Positions 7,959 to 15,844 of a stretch of 60,745 bases of DNA are shown here, one piece after another (within the stretch, counting starts at the first letter, position 1; the number at the start of each line of letters is the position of its first letter). The stretch lies in the NCBI GenBank assembly GCA_016930935.1, contig JAFGFT010000003.1, forward strand, positions 1 to 60,745. Reading direction: 5' to 3'. The position numbers and the translations under genes are program-made. A model generated the notes under the pieces. It was not told where the DNA came from and did no database searches. It worked only from the letters and a program-made list of their open reading frames with translations. This stretch comes from Dehalococcoidia bacterium. GTDB lineage: Bacteria; Chloroflexota; Dehalococcoidia; GIF9; AB-539-J10.

Positions 7959-10078
7959 CTAACGGCCCCTGTTTTATTCACTATTTGCTCCGCAATCGTC
8001 GCCGGCACCGGTTCGTATCGTGAAAACTCCATCGTGTGTGAGACTCTTCCCTGACTCACCGACCTCAAAGCGGTCGCGATACCGAAAGTCTCACCTAGTG
8101 GAATCAGACAGCCTACGACGGTCGAATCACCCTGAGTATCAACCTTCTCAATCCGCGCCCTGCGCGAATTTATGTCACCAATAATGTCGCCGGTAAACTG
8201 CGAAGGACTCGTAACCTCCAGCTTCATGACCGGCTCCAGCAACACAGGCTTACCTTTCGGAATCCCTGCCTTGACTGCCATAGACGACGCAATCTTGAAC
8301 GCCATCTCTGAGGAATCCACATCATGATAGCTGCCGTCATACGCAGAGACTATGACATCAACCACTGGATATCCTGCAGGGCCACCGGTCTCGACAGCCT
8401 CGCGTGCCCCAGCGCCAATCGCGTTTATGTACTCACGCGGTATGACACCACCCTTCAATGCATCCACAAACTTGAAGCCACTGCCTCGTTCGCCAGGTTC
8501 GAGCTTCAGCCACACGTGTCCGTACTGACCTCGCCCACCCGTCTGGCGCACAAACTTGCCTTCGGACTGCACAGCCCGAGTGATTGCTTCACGATAGGCC
8601 ACGCGGGGCTTCCCCACGTTGACCTGCACACCGAATTCTCGCGCCATACGGTCGACCATCACTTCAAGGTGAAGTTCACCCATTCCGTTGATCAACGCCT
8701 GACCCGTCTCCGGGTCCTGGCGCACCTTGAAACTTGGATCCTCCTCAATCAGCTTCCCCAGCACATCCTCCAGTTTCTCACTATCCGCCTTCGCTTTCGG
8801 CTCAATCGACATGGATAGAACCGGCTCAGCAAAAGTAATCGACTCGAATACCACAGGTCGATGTGGCGCACACAGAGTGTCACCCGTTGAACTGCCCCTC
8901 AGGCCAACCACAGCAACAATACTGCCCGCGTCAGCCTCAGTGATCTCCTCACGCCGATTGGCATGCATGAGATACAGTCTCCCAATGCGCTCTTTCTTGC
9001 CCTTCAACGTATTAAGAATCTGAGCACCACTTTCCATTCGCCCCGAGTAGATCCTGATGTACGTCAAACGACCCATGAAAGGATCTGACACAACCTTGAA
9101 TGCCAAAGCAGCCAGAGGCTCGGTATCATCAGGAGCACACGCGATTTCCCTCTCGCCACTCGGGTCATGCCCGATAACCGCCGGCACATCAATCGGAGCC
9201 GGAAGGTAATCGACAATTCCATCCAGTAGTGGACGCACCGCCTTGCCCTTTAAAGCACTCCCGCAAAACACCGGCACGACCCGATTCGTGATGGTCAATC
9301 GCCGAATGGATGCCTTCAACGTCGCCTTATCAATATCCTCACCATCAAGGTAAGGCATCAGAATCACATCATCGTTCTCAGCGAGCTTCTCAATCAACTT
9401 ATGACGATAGAGTGCAACCTTCTCACTCTCACTCGCCGGCACGGACGCAACCCTTGGAGGAGCATCGGGACCATCTTCAAAGGTAATGGCCTTCTCTTCA
9501 ATGAGGTCGATAACCCCTTCGAATCCCGCCTCAGCGCCCAGCGGAATCTGCACCGGGATTGCAGTCGCATGCAACCGCGATTCTATGGATGCAACAGTAC
9601 GGTAGAAATCCGCACCTACTCGATCCATCTTGTTAACAAAACAAATCCTGGCGACTCCATATCTGTCCGCCTGCCGCCACACCATCTCCGACTGAGCCTC
9701 CACCCCGGCAACGGCATCCAGTACCACAACACCACCATCGAGAACCCGCAGACTGCGCTCAACCTCGGCGGTAAAGTCCACATGCCCGGGGGTGTCAATC
9801 AAATTCATGCGATAGCCGGCCCAATGGCATATGGTGGCAGCGGACGTAATCGTGATGCCACGCTCACGCTCCTGATCCATCCAATCCATGACGGCCGTGC
9901 CCTCATCCACACCACCAATCTTGTGTGTCCGGCCTGTGTGATGCAGGATACGCTCCGTAACGGTTGTCTTTCCCGCATCGATATGCGCGATGACACCGAT
10001 ATTCCGAATCTTCTCCAACGCAAAAGAACGCGTCATCGCACTATCACCCAATTCCAGGACACCCTTCGATACAGTCAT
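7955..10078 (-). CDS. fusA: Elongation factor G
   Basis: A 707-residue translocation GTPase. G1 is AHIDAGKTT at residues 31-39, G3 is DTPGHVDF, and G4 is NKMDR. Domain IV contains GGRGQYGHVWLKLEPGERG and domain V ends in the usual helical C-terminus. ATG 10078 lies one base after the rpsG stop, with only a weak Shine-Dalgarno; a second in-frame ATG 14 codons on (MTRSFALEKIRNIGV) is a possible alternative start. EF-G moves tRNA and mRNA through the ribosome. It is a canonical translocation-type EF-G. Confidence 0.97.
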   Translation of the reverse strand: MTVSKGVLELGDSAMTRSFALEKIRNIGVIAHIDAGKTTVTERILHHTGRTHKIGGVDEGTAVMDWMDQERERGITITSAATICHWAGYRMNLIDTPGHVDFTAEVERSLRVLDGGVVVLDAVAGVEAQSEMVWRQADRYGVARICFVNKMDRVGADFYRTVASIESRLHATAIPVQIPLGAEAGFEGVIDLIEEKAITFEDGPDAPPRVASVPASESEKVALYRHKLIEKLAENDDVILMPYLDGEDIDKATLKASIRRLTITNRVVPVFCGSALKGKAVRPLLDGIVDYLPAPIDVPAVIGHDPSGEREIACAPDDTEPLAALAFKVVSDPFMGRLTYIRIYSGRMESGAQILNTLKGKKERIGRLYLMHANRREEITEADAGSIVAVVGLRGSSTGDTLCAPHRPVVFESITFAEPVLSMSIEPKAKADSEKLEDVLGKLIEEDPSFKVRQDPETGQALINGMGELHLEVMVDRMAREFGVQVNVGKPRVAYREAITRAVQSEGKFVRQTGGRGQYGHVWLKLEPGERGSGFKFVDALKGGVIPREYINAIGAGAREAVETGGPAGYPVVDVIVSAYDGSYHDVDSSEMAFKIASSMAVKAGIPKGKPVLLEPVMKLEVTSPSQFTGDIIGDINSRRARIEKVDTQGDSTVVGCLIPLGETFGIATALRSVSQGRVSHTMEFSRYEPVPATIAEQIVNKTGAVR

Positions 10079-10079
10079 T

Positions 10080-10553
10080 TCACCAACGGTAATGGACGTA
10101 GGCCTTATTCGCGTCAGCCATTCTATGAATCTCTTCTCGTCGCCTCACAGCAGCTCCCCTGCCCTGGGACGCATCAGACAATTCCGCTGCAAGTTTCTCT
10201 GCCATGGACTTGCCGGCACGAGCCCGCGCAGCCAGAATCAGCCAACGCATGGCCAACGCCCGACCCACCTTCTTGTCCACTTCCATAGGAACCTGATAGG
10301 TAGCCCCACCAACGCGGCGCGGCTTGACCCGAATCAGCGGCGTAGCGCCCTCGATTGCCTTCGCAAGCACCTCGACAGGTTCGGCTTCCGCCTGCTGCGA
10401 CGCAAGCTCCATTGCCCCGTAGACAATTCGTGTGGCCGTGGACTTCTTGCCGGCCAGCATTATCTTATTGACGAACTTCGTCACATCGACGCTGCCGTAC
10501 CTGGCATCTGGCAGAATTACGCGCTTCTTTACTCTTTTAGCTCTTCTGGGCAT
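10080..10553 (-). CDS. rpsG: 30S ribosomal protein S7
   Basis: A 157-residue S7 that nucleates assembly of the 30S head. It starts MPRRAKRVKKRVILPD, with the conserved GSVDVTKFVNKIMLAGKKSTA and RVGGATYQVPMEV. S7 is the usual translational repressor of str operons in Escherichia coli. It lies between rpsL and fusA as expected. Confidence 0.98.
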   Translation of the reverse strand: MPRRAKRVKKRVILPDARYGSVDVTKFVNKIMLAGKKSTATRIVYGAMELASQQAEAEPVEVLAKAIEGATPLIRVKPRRVGGATYQVPMEVDKKVGRALAMRWLILAARARAGKSMAEKLAAELSDASQGRGAAVRRREEIHRMADANKAYVHYRW

Positions 10554-10580
10554 GCTTCCCCACCTCGATATCGATGGTTA

Positions 10581-10994
10581 CTACTTCGGGCGCCGGGCGC
10601 CATAGAGGCTTCTACTCTGCTTCCGATTGGCCACACCTTCTGTGTCTAGAACACCGCGAACGATGTGGTACCTGATACCAGGAAGATCCTTGACCCTTCC
10701 GCCTCGAATCATGACGACCGAGTGCTCCTGAAGGTTGTGGCCTTCCCCCGGTATATACGCATTCACTTCAAGCCCGTTTGTCAGACGCACCCGCGCTATC
10801 TTCCGCAGAGCGGAATTCGGCTTCTTCGGCGTCACAGTCTTGACTTGAACGCACACACCCCTCTTGAAGGGCGCCCCCTTAGTCCAGATGGACCGCGTCC
10901 TTGCTGCATTCTGAATATAATGCAACGCAGGCGCTTTCGTCTTGGAGACGAGCTTCTTCCTACCTTTTCTCACTAGCTGATTGATGGTCGGCAT
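10581..10994 (-). CDS. rpsL: 30S ribosomal protein S12
   Basis: A 137-residue S12 of the decoding centre. Start at ATG 10994 ([14 protein letters not shown]), with AAGGAAGGTGG upstream. The streptomycin-site segments [11 protein letters not shown] and [18 protein letters not shown] carry the wild-type lysines. It is the first gene of the ribosomal operon, about 140 nt after its predicted transcription start. Confidence 0.98.
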   Translation of the reverse strand: MPTINQLVRKGRKKLVSKTKAPALHYIQNAARTRSIWTKGAPFKRGVCVQVKTVTPKKPNSALRKIARVRLTNGLEVNAYIPGEGHNLQEHSVVMIRGGRVKDLPGIRYHIVRGVLDTEGVANRKQSRSLYGARRPK

Positions 10995-11027
10995 ACGTAA
11001 CCCACCTTCCTTGCTGGGCAATCAAAA

Positions 11028-11052
11028 GAGCCGGCTAGCCTCACAGCGGCTC
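11028..11052 (-). terminator. Terminator-like hairpin in the rpsL operon leader, possible attenuator
   Basis: On the minus strand GAGCCG pairs with CGGCTC around a 13-nt loop and is followed by TTTT at 11027-11024, about 30 nt before the rpsL start codon. An upstream segment reading GAGCCAGCTAG (complement of about 11080-11090) could pair with CTAGCCGGCTC with one mismatch, which would block the first hairpin. The two alternative pairings suggest attenuation, but this is inferred only from sequence. Confidence 0.4.
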
Positions 11053-11140
11053 CACTCCACACGATCCCCCGAGCCCTTGACTAGCTGGCTCCAAACGAAT
11101 CGAAGAGAAACCTGTGCCTCTCAGCAGACTCCGAGCGAAC

Positions 11141-11169
11141 ACTTTATCACCTGCCCACTCCGTTGTCAA
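11141..11169 (-). promoter_or_regulatory. Promoter of the str-S10-spc operon
   Basis: On the minus strand: -35 TTGACA (11169-11164), 17-bp spacer, -10 TAAAGT (11146-11141). The predicted start lies near 11134, giving a leader of about 140 nt before rpsL. The perfect -35 and ideal spacing fit the main promoter of a strongly expressed operon. Confidence 0.75.
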
Positions 11170-11705
11170 AGCATGGTATTCGCCCACGCAAATTGGCGAC
11201 ACACAGCAGCCTGTGCGCCTGACAACATGCTGGTACACAAACCTTGATGGGATCAGTCAACCCGGAGATCGGCATGGGTGACTAGCGTCACACATATCAT
11301 CTCATGTATGCGCGCCAAGATACAACTATGTGCACCCAGGAGATTGCGGCACAGTGCCTACGCGTCCCTTTGGATAGCACGACTATTGCACTTCCTCATG
11401 AAGAACCCCTCCATCGAAACCTTCCATCTCGTCAACCGTAATTGAGGAGCAGCACCTCATCCAGTGGTAGAATGACTATTATGAAAGCCAGAAGGGTACA
11501 CGGGCAGGCAGGCCGTCGCTCCCGTGCACGCGGAGGGAGATGGAGAGGCTGTTTGCGCAACACCTCTCTTCTCTTCATTATTACTATTGTCAGACTATCG
11601 AATCCTTCCCCACAAGAGTTCGTACAGCCAGATGCATGCCAGACTACGGAAAGCCTCGCGTGCGTCAATGGCCGTCTTCCTCTTCTGGCACAAGGCTCGA
11701 TTCGT
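11170..11705. other. Gene-poor stretch between the rpsL and nusA promoters
   Basis: No tRNA, known RNA family or convincing gene is visible. It contains a GTGAC/GTCAC stem near 11278-11290 and a GAGAGG...CCTCTC hairpin at 11543-11568 with a pyrimidine-rich tail. A reading frame from 11480 to 11768 exists, but its composition (very rich in Arg, Ser and Cys) is unlike the real genes nearby. A small untranslated RNA cannot be excluded. Confidence 0.5.
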
Positions 11706-11735
11706 TTGCACTTCAGACCTTCTTCTTGTTATAGT
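11706..11735 (+). promoter_or_regulatory. Promoter of nusA-ylxR-infB-rbfA
   Basis: -35 TTGCAC (11706-11711), 18-bp spacer, -10 TATAGT (11730-11735). The predicted transcription start is near 11742, giving a leader of about 87 nt that contains a terminator-like hairpin. Confidence 0.65.
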
Positions 11736-11767
11736 GAGGGTGTTTCTCCCCCTATACGTGCTGCATG

Positions 11768-11790
11768 AAGTGGGTTCACCCCACTTTTTT
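11768..11790 (+). terminator. Intrinsic-terminator-like hairpin in the nusA leader
   Basis: AAGTGGG (11768-11774) pairs with CCCACTT (11780-11786) over a 5-nt loop, followed by TTTT. It lies between the predicted nusA promoter and the nusA start codon, so it either ends a short upstream transcript or attenuates nusA transcription. Confidence 0.6.
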
Positions 11791-11828
11791 GTTGAGGTGC
11801 CTATATGGTGAGCCGGAAGGACAGTGTA

Positions 11829-13328
11829 ATGAAGACGGAGTTCATGGCAGCCATCACCCAACTCGCTTCTGAGCGCAACCTCTCAAGAGAGGTTGTACTT
11901 GAAGCTCTTGAGGCTGCCCTTGTCTCCGCCTACAAGAAGGAAGTCTTCACAGCCGACCAAGAGGTGGCTGTCAAGATTGAGCAGGGCACCGGAGAGATTC
12001 GTGTGTACCTTGTCAAAACAGTCAGCGAGACTGTGGCCGACCCTGAGAGAGAAATCACACAGGCAGACGCCAGGAAGATTCGCAGCGACGCGGCGATTGG
12101 CGATTTCGTTGAGATAGAGTCGACACCAAAGGGTGCCGGCAGAATTGCTGCACAGATAGCTCGACAGGTGGTGCTCCAGCGACTGAGAGAAGCCGAGCAC
12201 CATGCCACGTTCGAACAGTTCGTTGGCAAAGAGGGCGAACTCGTGACAGGCAATGTCCATTTCGCCCAGCCCAATGCTGTGTACGTAAACCTTGGTCGTC
12301 GTGAGGCAATACTACCTCTCAGCGAACAACTGCCCAACGAACGCTATCATGCCGGCCAGCAGCTGAAGTTCTATCTGCTGCAGGCGAGCCAGGAAGGCAG
12401 AGGCCCAAGGGTCATGCTGTCACGGTCTCACCCCAACCTGCTCCGCCGACTGTTTGAGATTGAGATTCCCGAGGTGCATGGTGGAGTCGTCGAGATTCGC
12501 GCCATCGCAAGAGACCCCGGTCACAGGAGCAAGGTTGCGGTCTCCAGTCGGCAGCAATCCGTTGAACCTGTCGGCTGTTGCCTCGGACCGCGCGGAATAC
12601 GCCTGCAGAGTGTCACCAATCAACTCAACGGAGAGAAGATTGATGTAATTGAATGGGATGAAGATCCCGTCACGTTCATTGCGAACGCACTAAGTCCTGC
12701 CCAGGTAGGACAGATATCTCTTGATGAGACCATGCGGACGGCCACCGTTATCGTGCAGGACAAGCAACTGTCACTCGCGATAGGCCGTGGCGGACAGAAC
12801 GCACGGCTAGCAGCCAAGCTCACCGGTTGGCGTATTGATATCAAGAGCACTTCCGCTGCCGAGGCCGAGCATATTGCTACACCCGAACCGGAAGAGGTAG
12901 CCATAGAACCGGAACCAGTCGCTGTTGAGGCGGAGACAATCACCGCCGAACCAGAGACGCCAGCACCTCTGACTGCCGAGACAGCGGTTTCTCCGAAAGA
13001 ACCGGCACGCGTCGAGAAAAAGGCTGTTGACAAGGAACAGAAGGCGGACCAGGGCAAGGCCACCATAACACCCCCTCAGTCGCCCGAACCTGTACCGGCC
13101 AGTCCGCCACCTCCTGTTCGCAAAGAGGAATCAACCGTCGAGACACTCGACCAGCTTCTTGCCAGCGAGGTCTTCCGATTCGCGGAAGACTCAGGCAAGC
13201 AGGGACAATCGGTCCTCCGCTTTGCCGAGGATATTTTGCCCAGTGCCCGAAGAGGTCCAAGAAACGATAGGGGCAAATCCAAGGGCAAGAAAAAGAAGAC
13301 CTATCACGAACAGCCGGACGAACCCTAG
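11829..13328 (+). CDS. nusA: Transcription termination/antitermination protein NusA, with long C-terminal tail
   Basis: A 499-residue NusA. The N-terminal RNA-polymerase-binding domain starts MKTEFMAAITQLASERNLSR and is followed by an S1 domain (from about residue 134) and two KH domains (about 224-340; GPRGIRLQSV and AIGRGGQNARLAAKLTGW). ATG 11829 is preceded by GGAAGGA at 7-8 nt and gives the family start; an in-frame ATG at 11805 also has GAGG. After the KH domains come about 160 residues rich in Pro, Glu, Ala and Thr. This tail holds a duplicated RFAED motif near residues 447-467 and a basic end (KSKGKKKKTYHE). rimP, usually upstream, is absent. Confidence 0.95.
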   Translation: MKTEFMAAITQLASERNLSREVVLEALEAALVSAYKKEVFTADQEVAVKIEQGTGEIRVYLVKTVSETVADPEREITQADARKIRSDAAIGDFVEIESTPKGAGRIAAQIARQVVLQRLREAEHHATFEQFVGKEGELVTGNVHFAQPNAVYVNLGRREAILPLSEQLPNERYHAGQQLKFYLLQASQEGRGPRVMLSRSHPNLLRRLFEIEIPEVHGGVVEIRAIARDPGHRSKVAVSSRQQSVEPVGCCLGPRGIRLQSVTNQLNGEKIDVIEWDEDPVTFIANALSPAQVGQISLDETMRTATVIVQDKQLSLAIGRGGQNARLAAKLTGWRIDIKSTSAAEAEHIATPEPEEVAIEPEPVAVEAETITAEPETPAPLTAETAVSPKEPARVEKKAVDKEQKADQGKATITPPQSPEPVPASPPPPVRKEESTVETLDQLLASEVFRFAEDSGKQGQSVLRFAEDILPSARRGPRNDRGKSKGKKKKTYHEQPDEP

Positions 13329-13332
13329 GCAT

Positions 13333-13620
13333 GTGCCGGAACGCACGTGTATCGGATGTGGCGCAACGAAAGACAAGCGCCAGTTGATTCGACTCGTGCG
13401 AACACAGGATTCGACCATTGAGGTGGACTCCACCGCCCGCAAGCAGGGTCGCGGGGCATACGTGTGTCCGTCCATCGAGTGTTGGGAACGAGTTCTAAAG
13501 GGGACTCGTCTCGAACACGCCCTTCGAGCCAAGGTTACCAGCGAGAATCGCGCGGCTCTGCTACAATACATTCGCAAGTGTCAGGAGTTCAGCCTTAATG
13601 AGAAGACCCCCAGCGCGTAG
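13333..13620 (+). CDS. ylxR: YlxR-family RNA-binding protein (RnpM type)
   Basis: A 95-residue YlxR protein if it begins at GTG 13333 (VPERTCIGCG), 4 nt after the nusA stop; the same frame is open farther upstream inside nusA. The signature PERTCIGCGATKDKRQLIRLVR and GRGAYVCPSIECWE are diagnostic. In Bacillus subtilis the YlxR homologue binds the RNase P RNA and modulates its activity; the RNase P RNA gene of this genome lies near 57 kb. It overlaps infB by 23 nt. Confidence 0.9.
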   Translation: MPERTCIGCGATKDKRQLIRLVRTQDSTIEVDSTARKQGRGAYVCPSIECWERVLKGTRLEHALRAKVTSENRAALLQYIRKCQEFSLNEKTPSA

Positions 13621-15430
13621 AAACACAGCAAGGAAACGCCCCAATTCGGCGCCTCGACAATCGATGGCCGCCGTCAGACCTGAAAGTAGCCGCAGCAGCG
13701 CACCTCAACAGGTTGAGCTTGCCAATGGCTCCATGACTGTCAAGGTCCTCGCTGGTACGCTGCAGGTGGATGTAGCCCGGACCGTCAAGCAACTCATGCG
13801 ACGTGGCATCATGGCCAACGTGAACGAGGTGATTGACTTCGAGACTGCGGTTCGTATTGCGCAGGACCTGGGCTTCCAGGTGGTGCGCAGAAACCGACAG
13901 GCCGCTGCATCTGACAAAGTGGAAGAACAGAGTGCAACTACAGTGTCACGTGCCCCAGTCGTCACGGTGATGGGACATGTGGACCACGGCAAGACCACGC
14001 TTCTCGACAACATCAGAAAGACCCACGTCACGGACAGTGAAGCGGGGGCGATTACACAACACGTGGGCGCGTACCAGAGCGTTCTCAATGACCGGGCCAT
14101 CACCTTTCTTGATACTCCGGGCCACAAGGCCTTCACAGAGATGCGGGCACGAGGTGCTCACGCAACAGATATCGTTGTCCTCGTAGTGGCAGCAGACGAC
14201 GGCGTCATGCCACAGACGAAGGAGGCAATAGACCACGCGAAGGCATCCGGCGTTCCCATCGTCGTGGCAATCAACAAGGTTGACCGACCGGAAGCCAACA
14301 TAGAGCGCACCAAGCAGCAATTGACTGAAGCAGGTCTCCTGATTGAGGAATGGGGAGGCGACACGGTCTGTGTCCCCCTTTCAGCCAAGTCAGGCCAAGG
14401 TGTCTCCGACCTTCTTGAGAACCTCTTCCTTGTAGCAGACATACTTGACCTCAAGGCTGACCCCGTCGGGGCTGCAGAGGGAGTTGTCATCGAGGCCAAA
14501 CTAGACAAGGCACGCGGTTCACTTGCCACTCTGCTCGTGCAGAAAGGGACTCTCAACATGGGCGACGCTATCGTCGCCGGCCAGGTATGGGGCAAGATTA
14601 AGGCCATGTTCAACGAACATGGAGAACGTATCACCACAGCAGGGCCGTCTGCACCCGCCGAAGTGCTTGGTCTCACCTCAGTGCCGCGGGCCGGTGAGCT
14701 TTTCCGGGCGTACGCGGACGACAAGACGGCCAAGGCCGCTGCCGAGGCAGTGCAGCAGAGTTCTGTTCCGACCACCACATTGAGTCTCAGCGCTCTGTCC
14801 AGCCAGATTGGTGAGGGACAGATCAAGGAGCTCAATATCGTCCTCAAGACAGACGTTCAGGGCAGCATTGAGCCAATCCGCTCAAGCATTGAGCAACTGA
14901 GCACTGAAGAAGCGAGAGCGCGAATCGTCCACACTGCCAGCGGCTCCATAACTGACTCTGACGTTCTGCTGGCATCAGCCTACAAGGGCATTGTCATTGG
15001 CTTCAACACCAAGCCTGCACCCGGCGTGCAGCAGCTCGCGGAAGACGAAGGCGTGGCGATTCAGCTATACGACATAGTGTATCGACTCGAGGAAGACATG
15101 GCCGCTGCCCTCAAGGGTATGCTCAAGCCCACCTATGTGGAGATTCTGGGAGGTCGTGCTGAAGTTCGCGCCGTGTTCCCAGGTGGGAAGCAAGGCAAAA
15201 TTGCCGGCCTGTATGTACGAGAAGGCCGCCTGTGGAGAGGTGCATTCAAGGTACAGATTCTACGAGGCGGGGAAGTGGTGTCGGAACCTCAGATTACCAG
15301 TATCCGGCGCTTCAAAGACAATGTGAACGAGGTCGCGGCCGGTCTCGAATGCGGAATCGGTCTGGATCCGTTTGGTGACACGCAGGTGGGCGATATCATC
15401 GAACTCTATCGACGCGAAAAGTCCAGCTAG
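13598..15430 (+). CDS. infB: Translation initiation factor IF-2
   Basis: A 610-residue IF-2, short for the family because the N-terminal extension is only about 45 residues of basic, Arg-rich sequence. The IF2-N domain (MTVKVLAGTLQVDVARTVKQ) is followed by the GTPase with G1 GHVDHGKTT (126-134), G3 DTPGH and G4 NKVD, and then the fMet-tRNA-binding C-terminal domains. It recruits initiator tRNA to the 30S subunit. The start lies inside the end of ylxR, indicating coupled translation. Confidence 0.96.
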   Translation: MRRPPARRNTARKRPNSAPRQSMAAVRPESSRSSAPQQVELANGSMTVKVLAGTLQVDVARTVKQLMRRGIMANVNEVIDFETAVRIAQDLGFQVVRRNRQAAASDKVEEQSATTVSRAPVVTVMGHVDHGKTTLLDNIRKTHVTDSEAGAITQHVGAYQSVLNDRAITFLDTPGHKAFTEMRARGAHATDIVVLVVAADDGVMPQTKEAIDHAKASGVPIVVAINKVDRPEANIERTKQQLTEAGLLIEEWGGDTVCVPLSAKSGQGVSDLLENLFLVADILDLKADPVGAAEGVVIEAKLDKARGSLATLLVQKGTLNMGDAIVAGQVWGKIKAMFNEHGERITTAGPSAPAEVLGLTSVPRAGELFRAYADDKTAKAAAEAVQQSSVPTTTLSLSALSSQIGEGQIKELNIVLKTDVQGSIEPIRSSIEQLSTEEARARIVHTASGSITDSDVLLASAYKGIVIGFNTKPAPGVQQLAEDEGVAIQLYDIVYRLEEDMAAALKGMLKPTYVEILGGRAEVRAVFPGGKQGKIAGLYVREGRLWRGAFKVQILRGGEVVSEPQITSIRRFKDNVNEVAAGLECGIGLDPFGDTQVGDIIELYRREKSS

Positions 15431-15437
15431 AGAACGC

Positions 15438-15454
15438 TCCGGTGAGCCACCGGA
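15438..15454 (+). other. Small hairpin between infB and rbfA
   Basis: TCCGGTG pairs with CACCGGA over a 3-nt loop. It has no T-run, so it is probably not a full terminator; it may act as an mRNA stability or processing element in the 60-nt gap. Confidence 0.35.
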
Positions 15455-15490
15455 TTCCCTCGAGCAAGTTGGCTGCGATGGGAGGGCGAT

Positions 15491-15838
15491 GTGACCCGAC
15501 GAATAGAACGACTCAACAAGGCCATTCAACAGGAGATCAGCCGTCTCCTTGAGAAGGACATCAATGACCCCCGGCTGTCGAGCCTCATCTCAATCACTGC
15601 TGTCTCGCTGTCAGAAGACCTTCGCCACGTGAAAGTCTACGTCAGCACGATAGGAGATGAGGCGGACCGAACCCAGGTACTGAAAGGGTTCGAGGCCGCC
15701 TCTGGTTTCATCAAGAAGGAAGTCGCCACAAACCTCAGAATGAGATATGCTCCCGACTTCACGTTCACCTACGATGACTCCATCGAGCGAGGAAACGCAG
15801 TTCTCCAGATTATCCAAGACGCCATCGGTCAGGAATAG
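15491..15838 (+). CDS. rbfA: 30S ribosome-binding factor A
   Basis: A 115-residue RbfA with the KH-like fold: RIERLNKAIQQEISRLLEKDINDPRL, then KVYVSTIGDEADRTQVLKGFEAASGFIKKEV. RbfA matures the 17S rRNA 5' end and the small subunit. Start is GTG 15491, preceded by GGGAGG at about 5 nt. It closes the nusA operon. Its stop is only 6 nt from the stop of the convergent 4-hydroxybutyryl-CoA dehydratase-like gene, with no terminator between. Confidence 0.93.
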   Translation: MTRRIERLNKAIQQEISRLLEKDINDPRLSSLISITAVSLSEDLRHVKVYVSTIGDEADRTQVLKGFEAASGFIKKEVATNLRMRYAPDFTFTYDDSIERGNAVLQIIQDAIGQE

Positions 15839-15844
15839 TCTCCA

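Noticed and set aside
11480-11768. A 96-codon plus-strand frame before nusA ending right at the terminator-like hairpin
   Set aside because: It has no Shine-Dalgarno, is overloaded with Arg, Ser and Cys, contains the predicted nusA promoter and matches nothing known to me.
13159-13332. A longer YlxR protein beginning inside nusA
   Set aside because: The extra residues lie entirely in the nusA coding region and are not YlxR-like; GTG 13333 gives the normal length.
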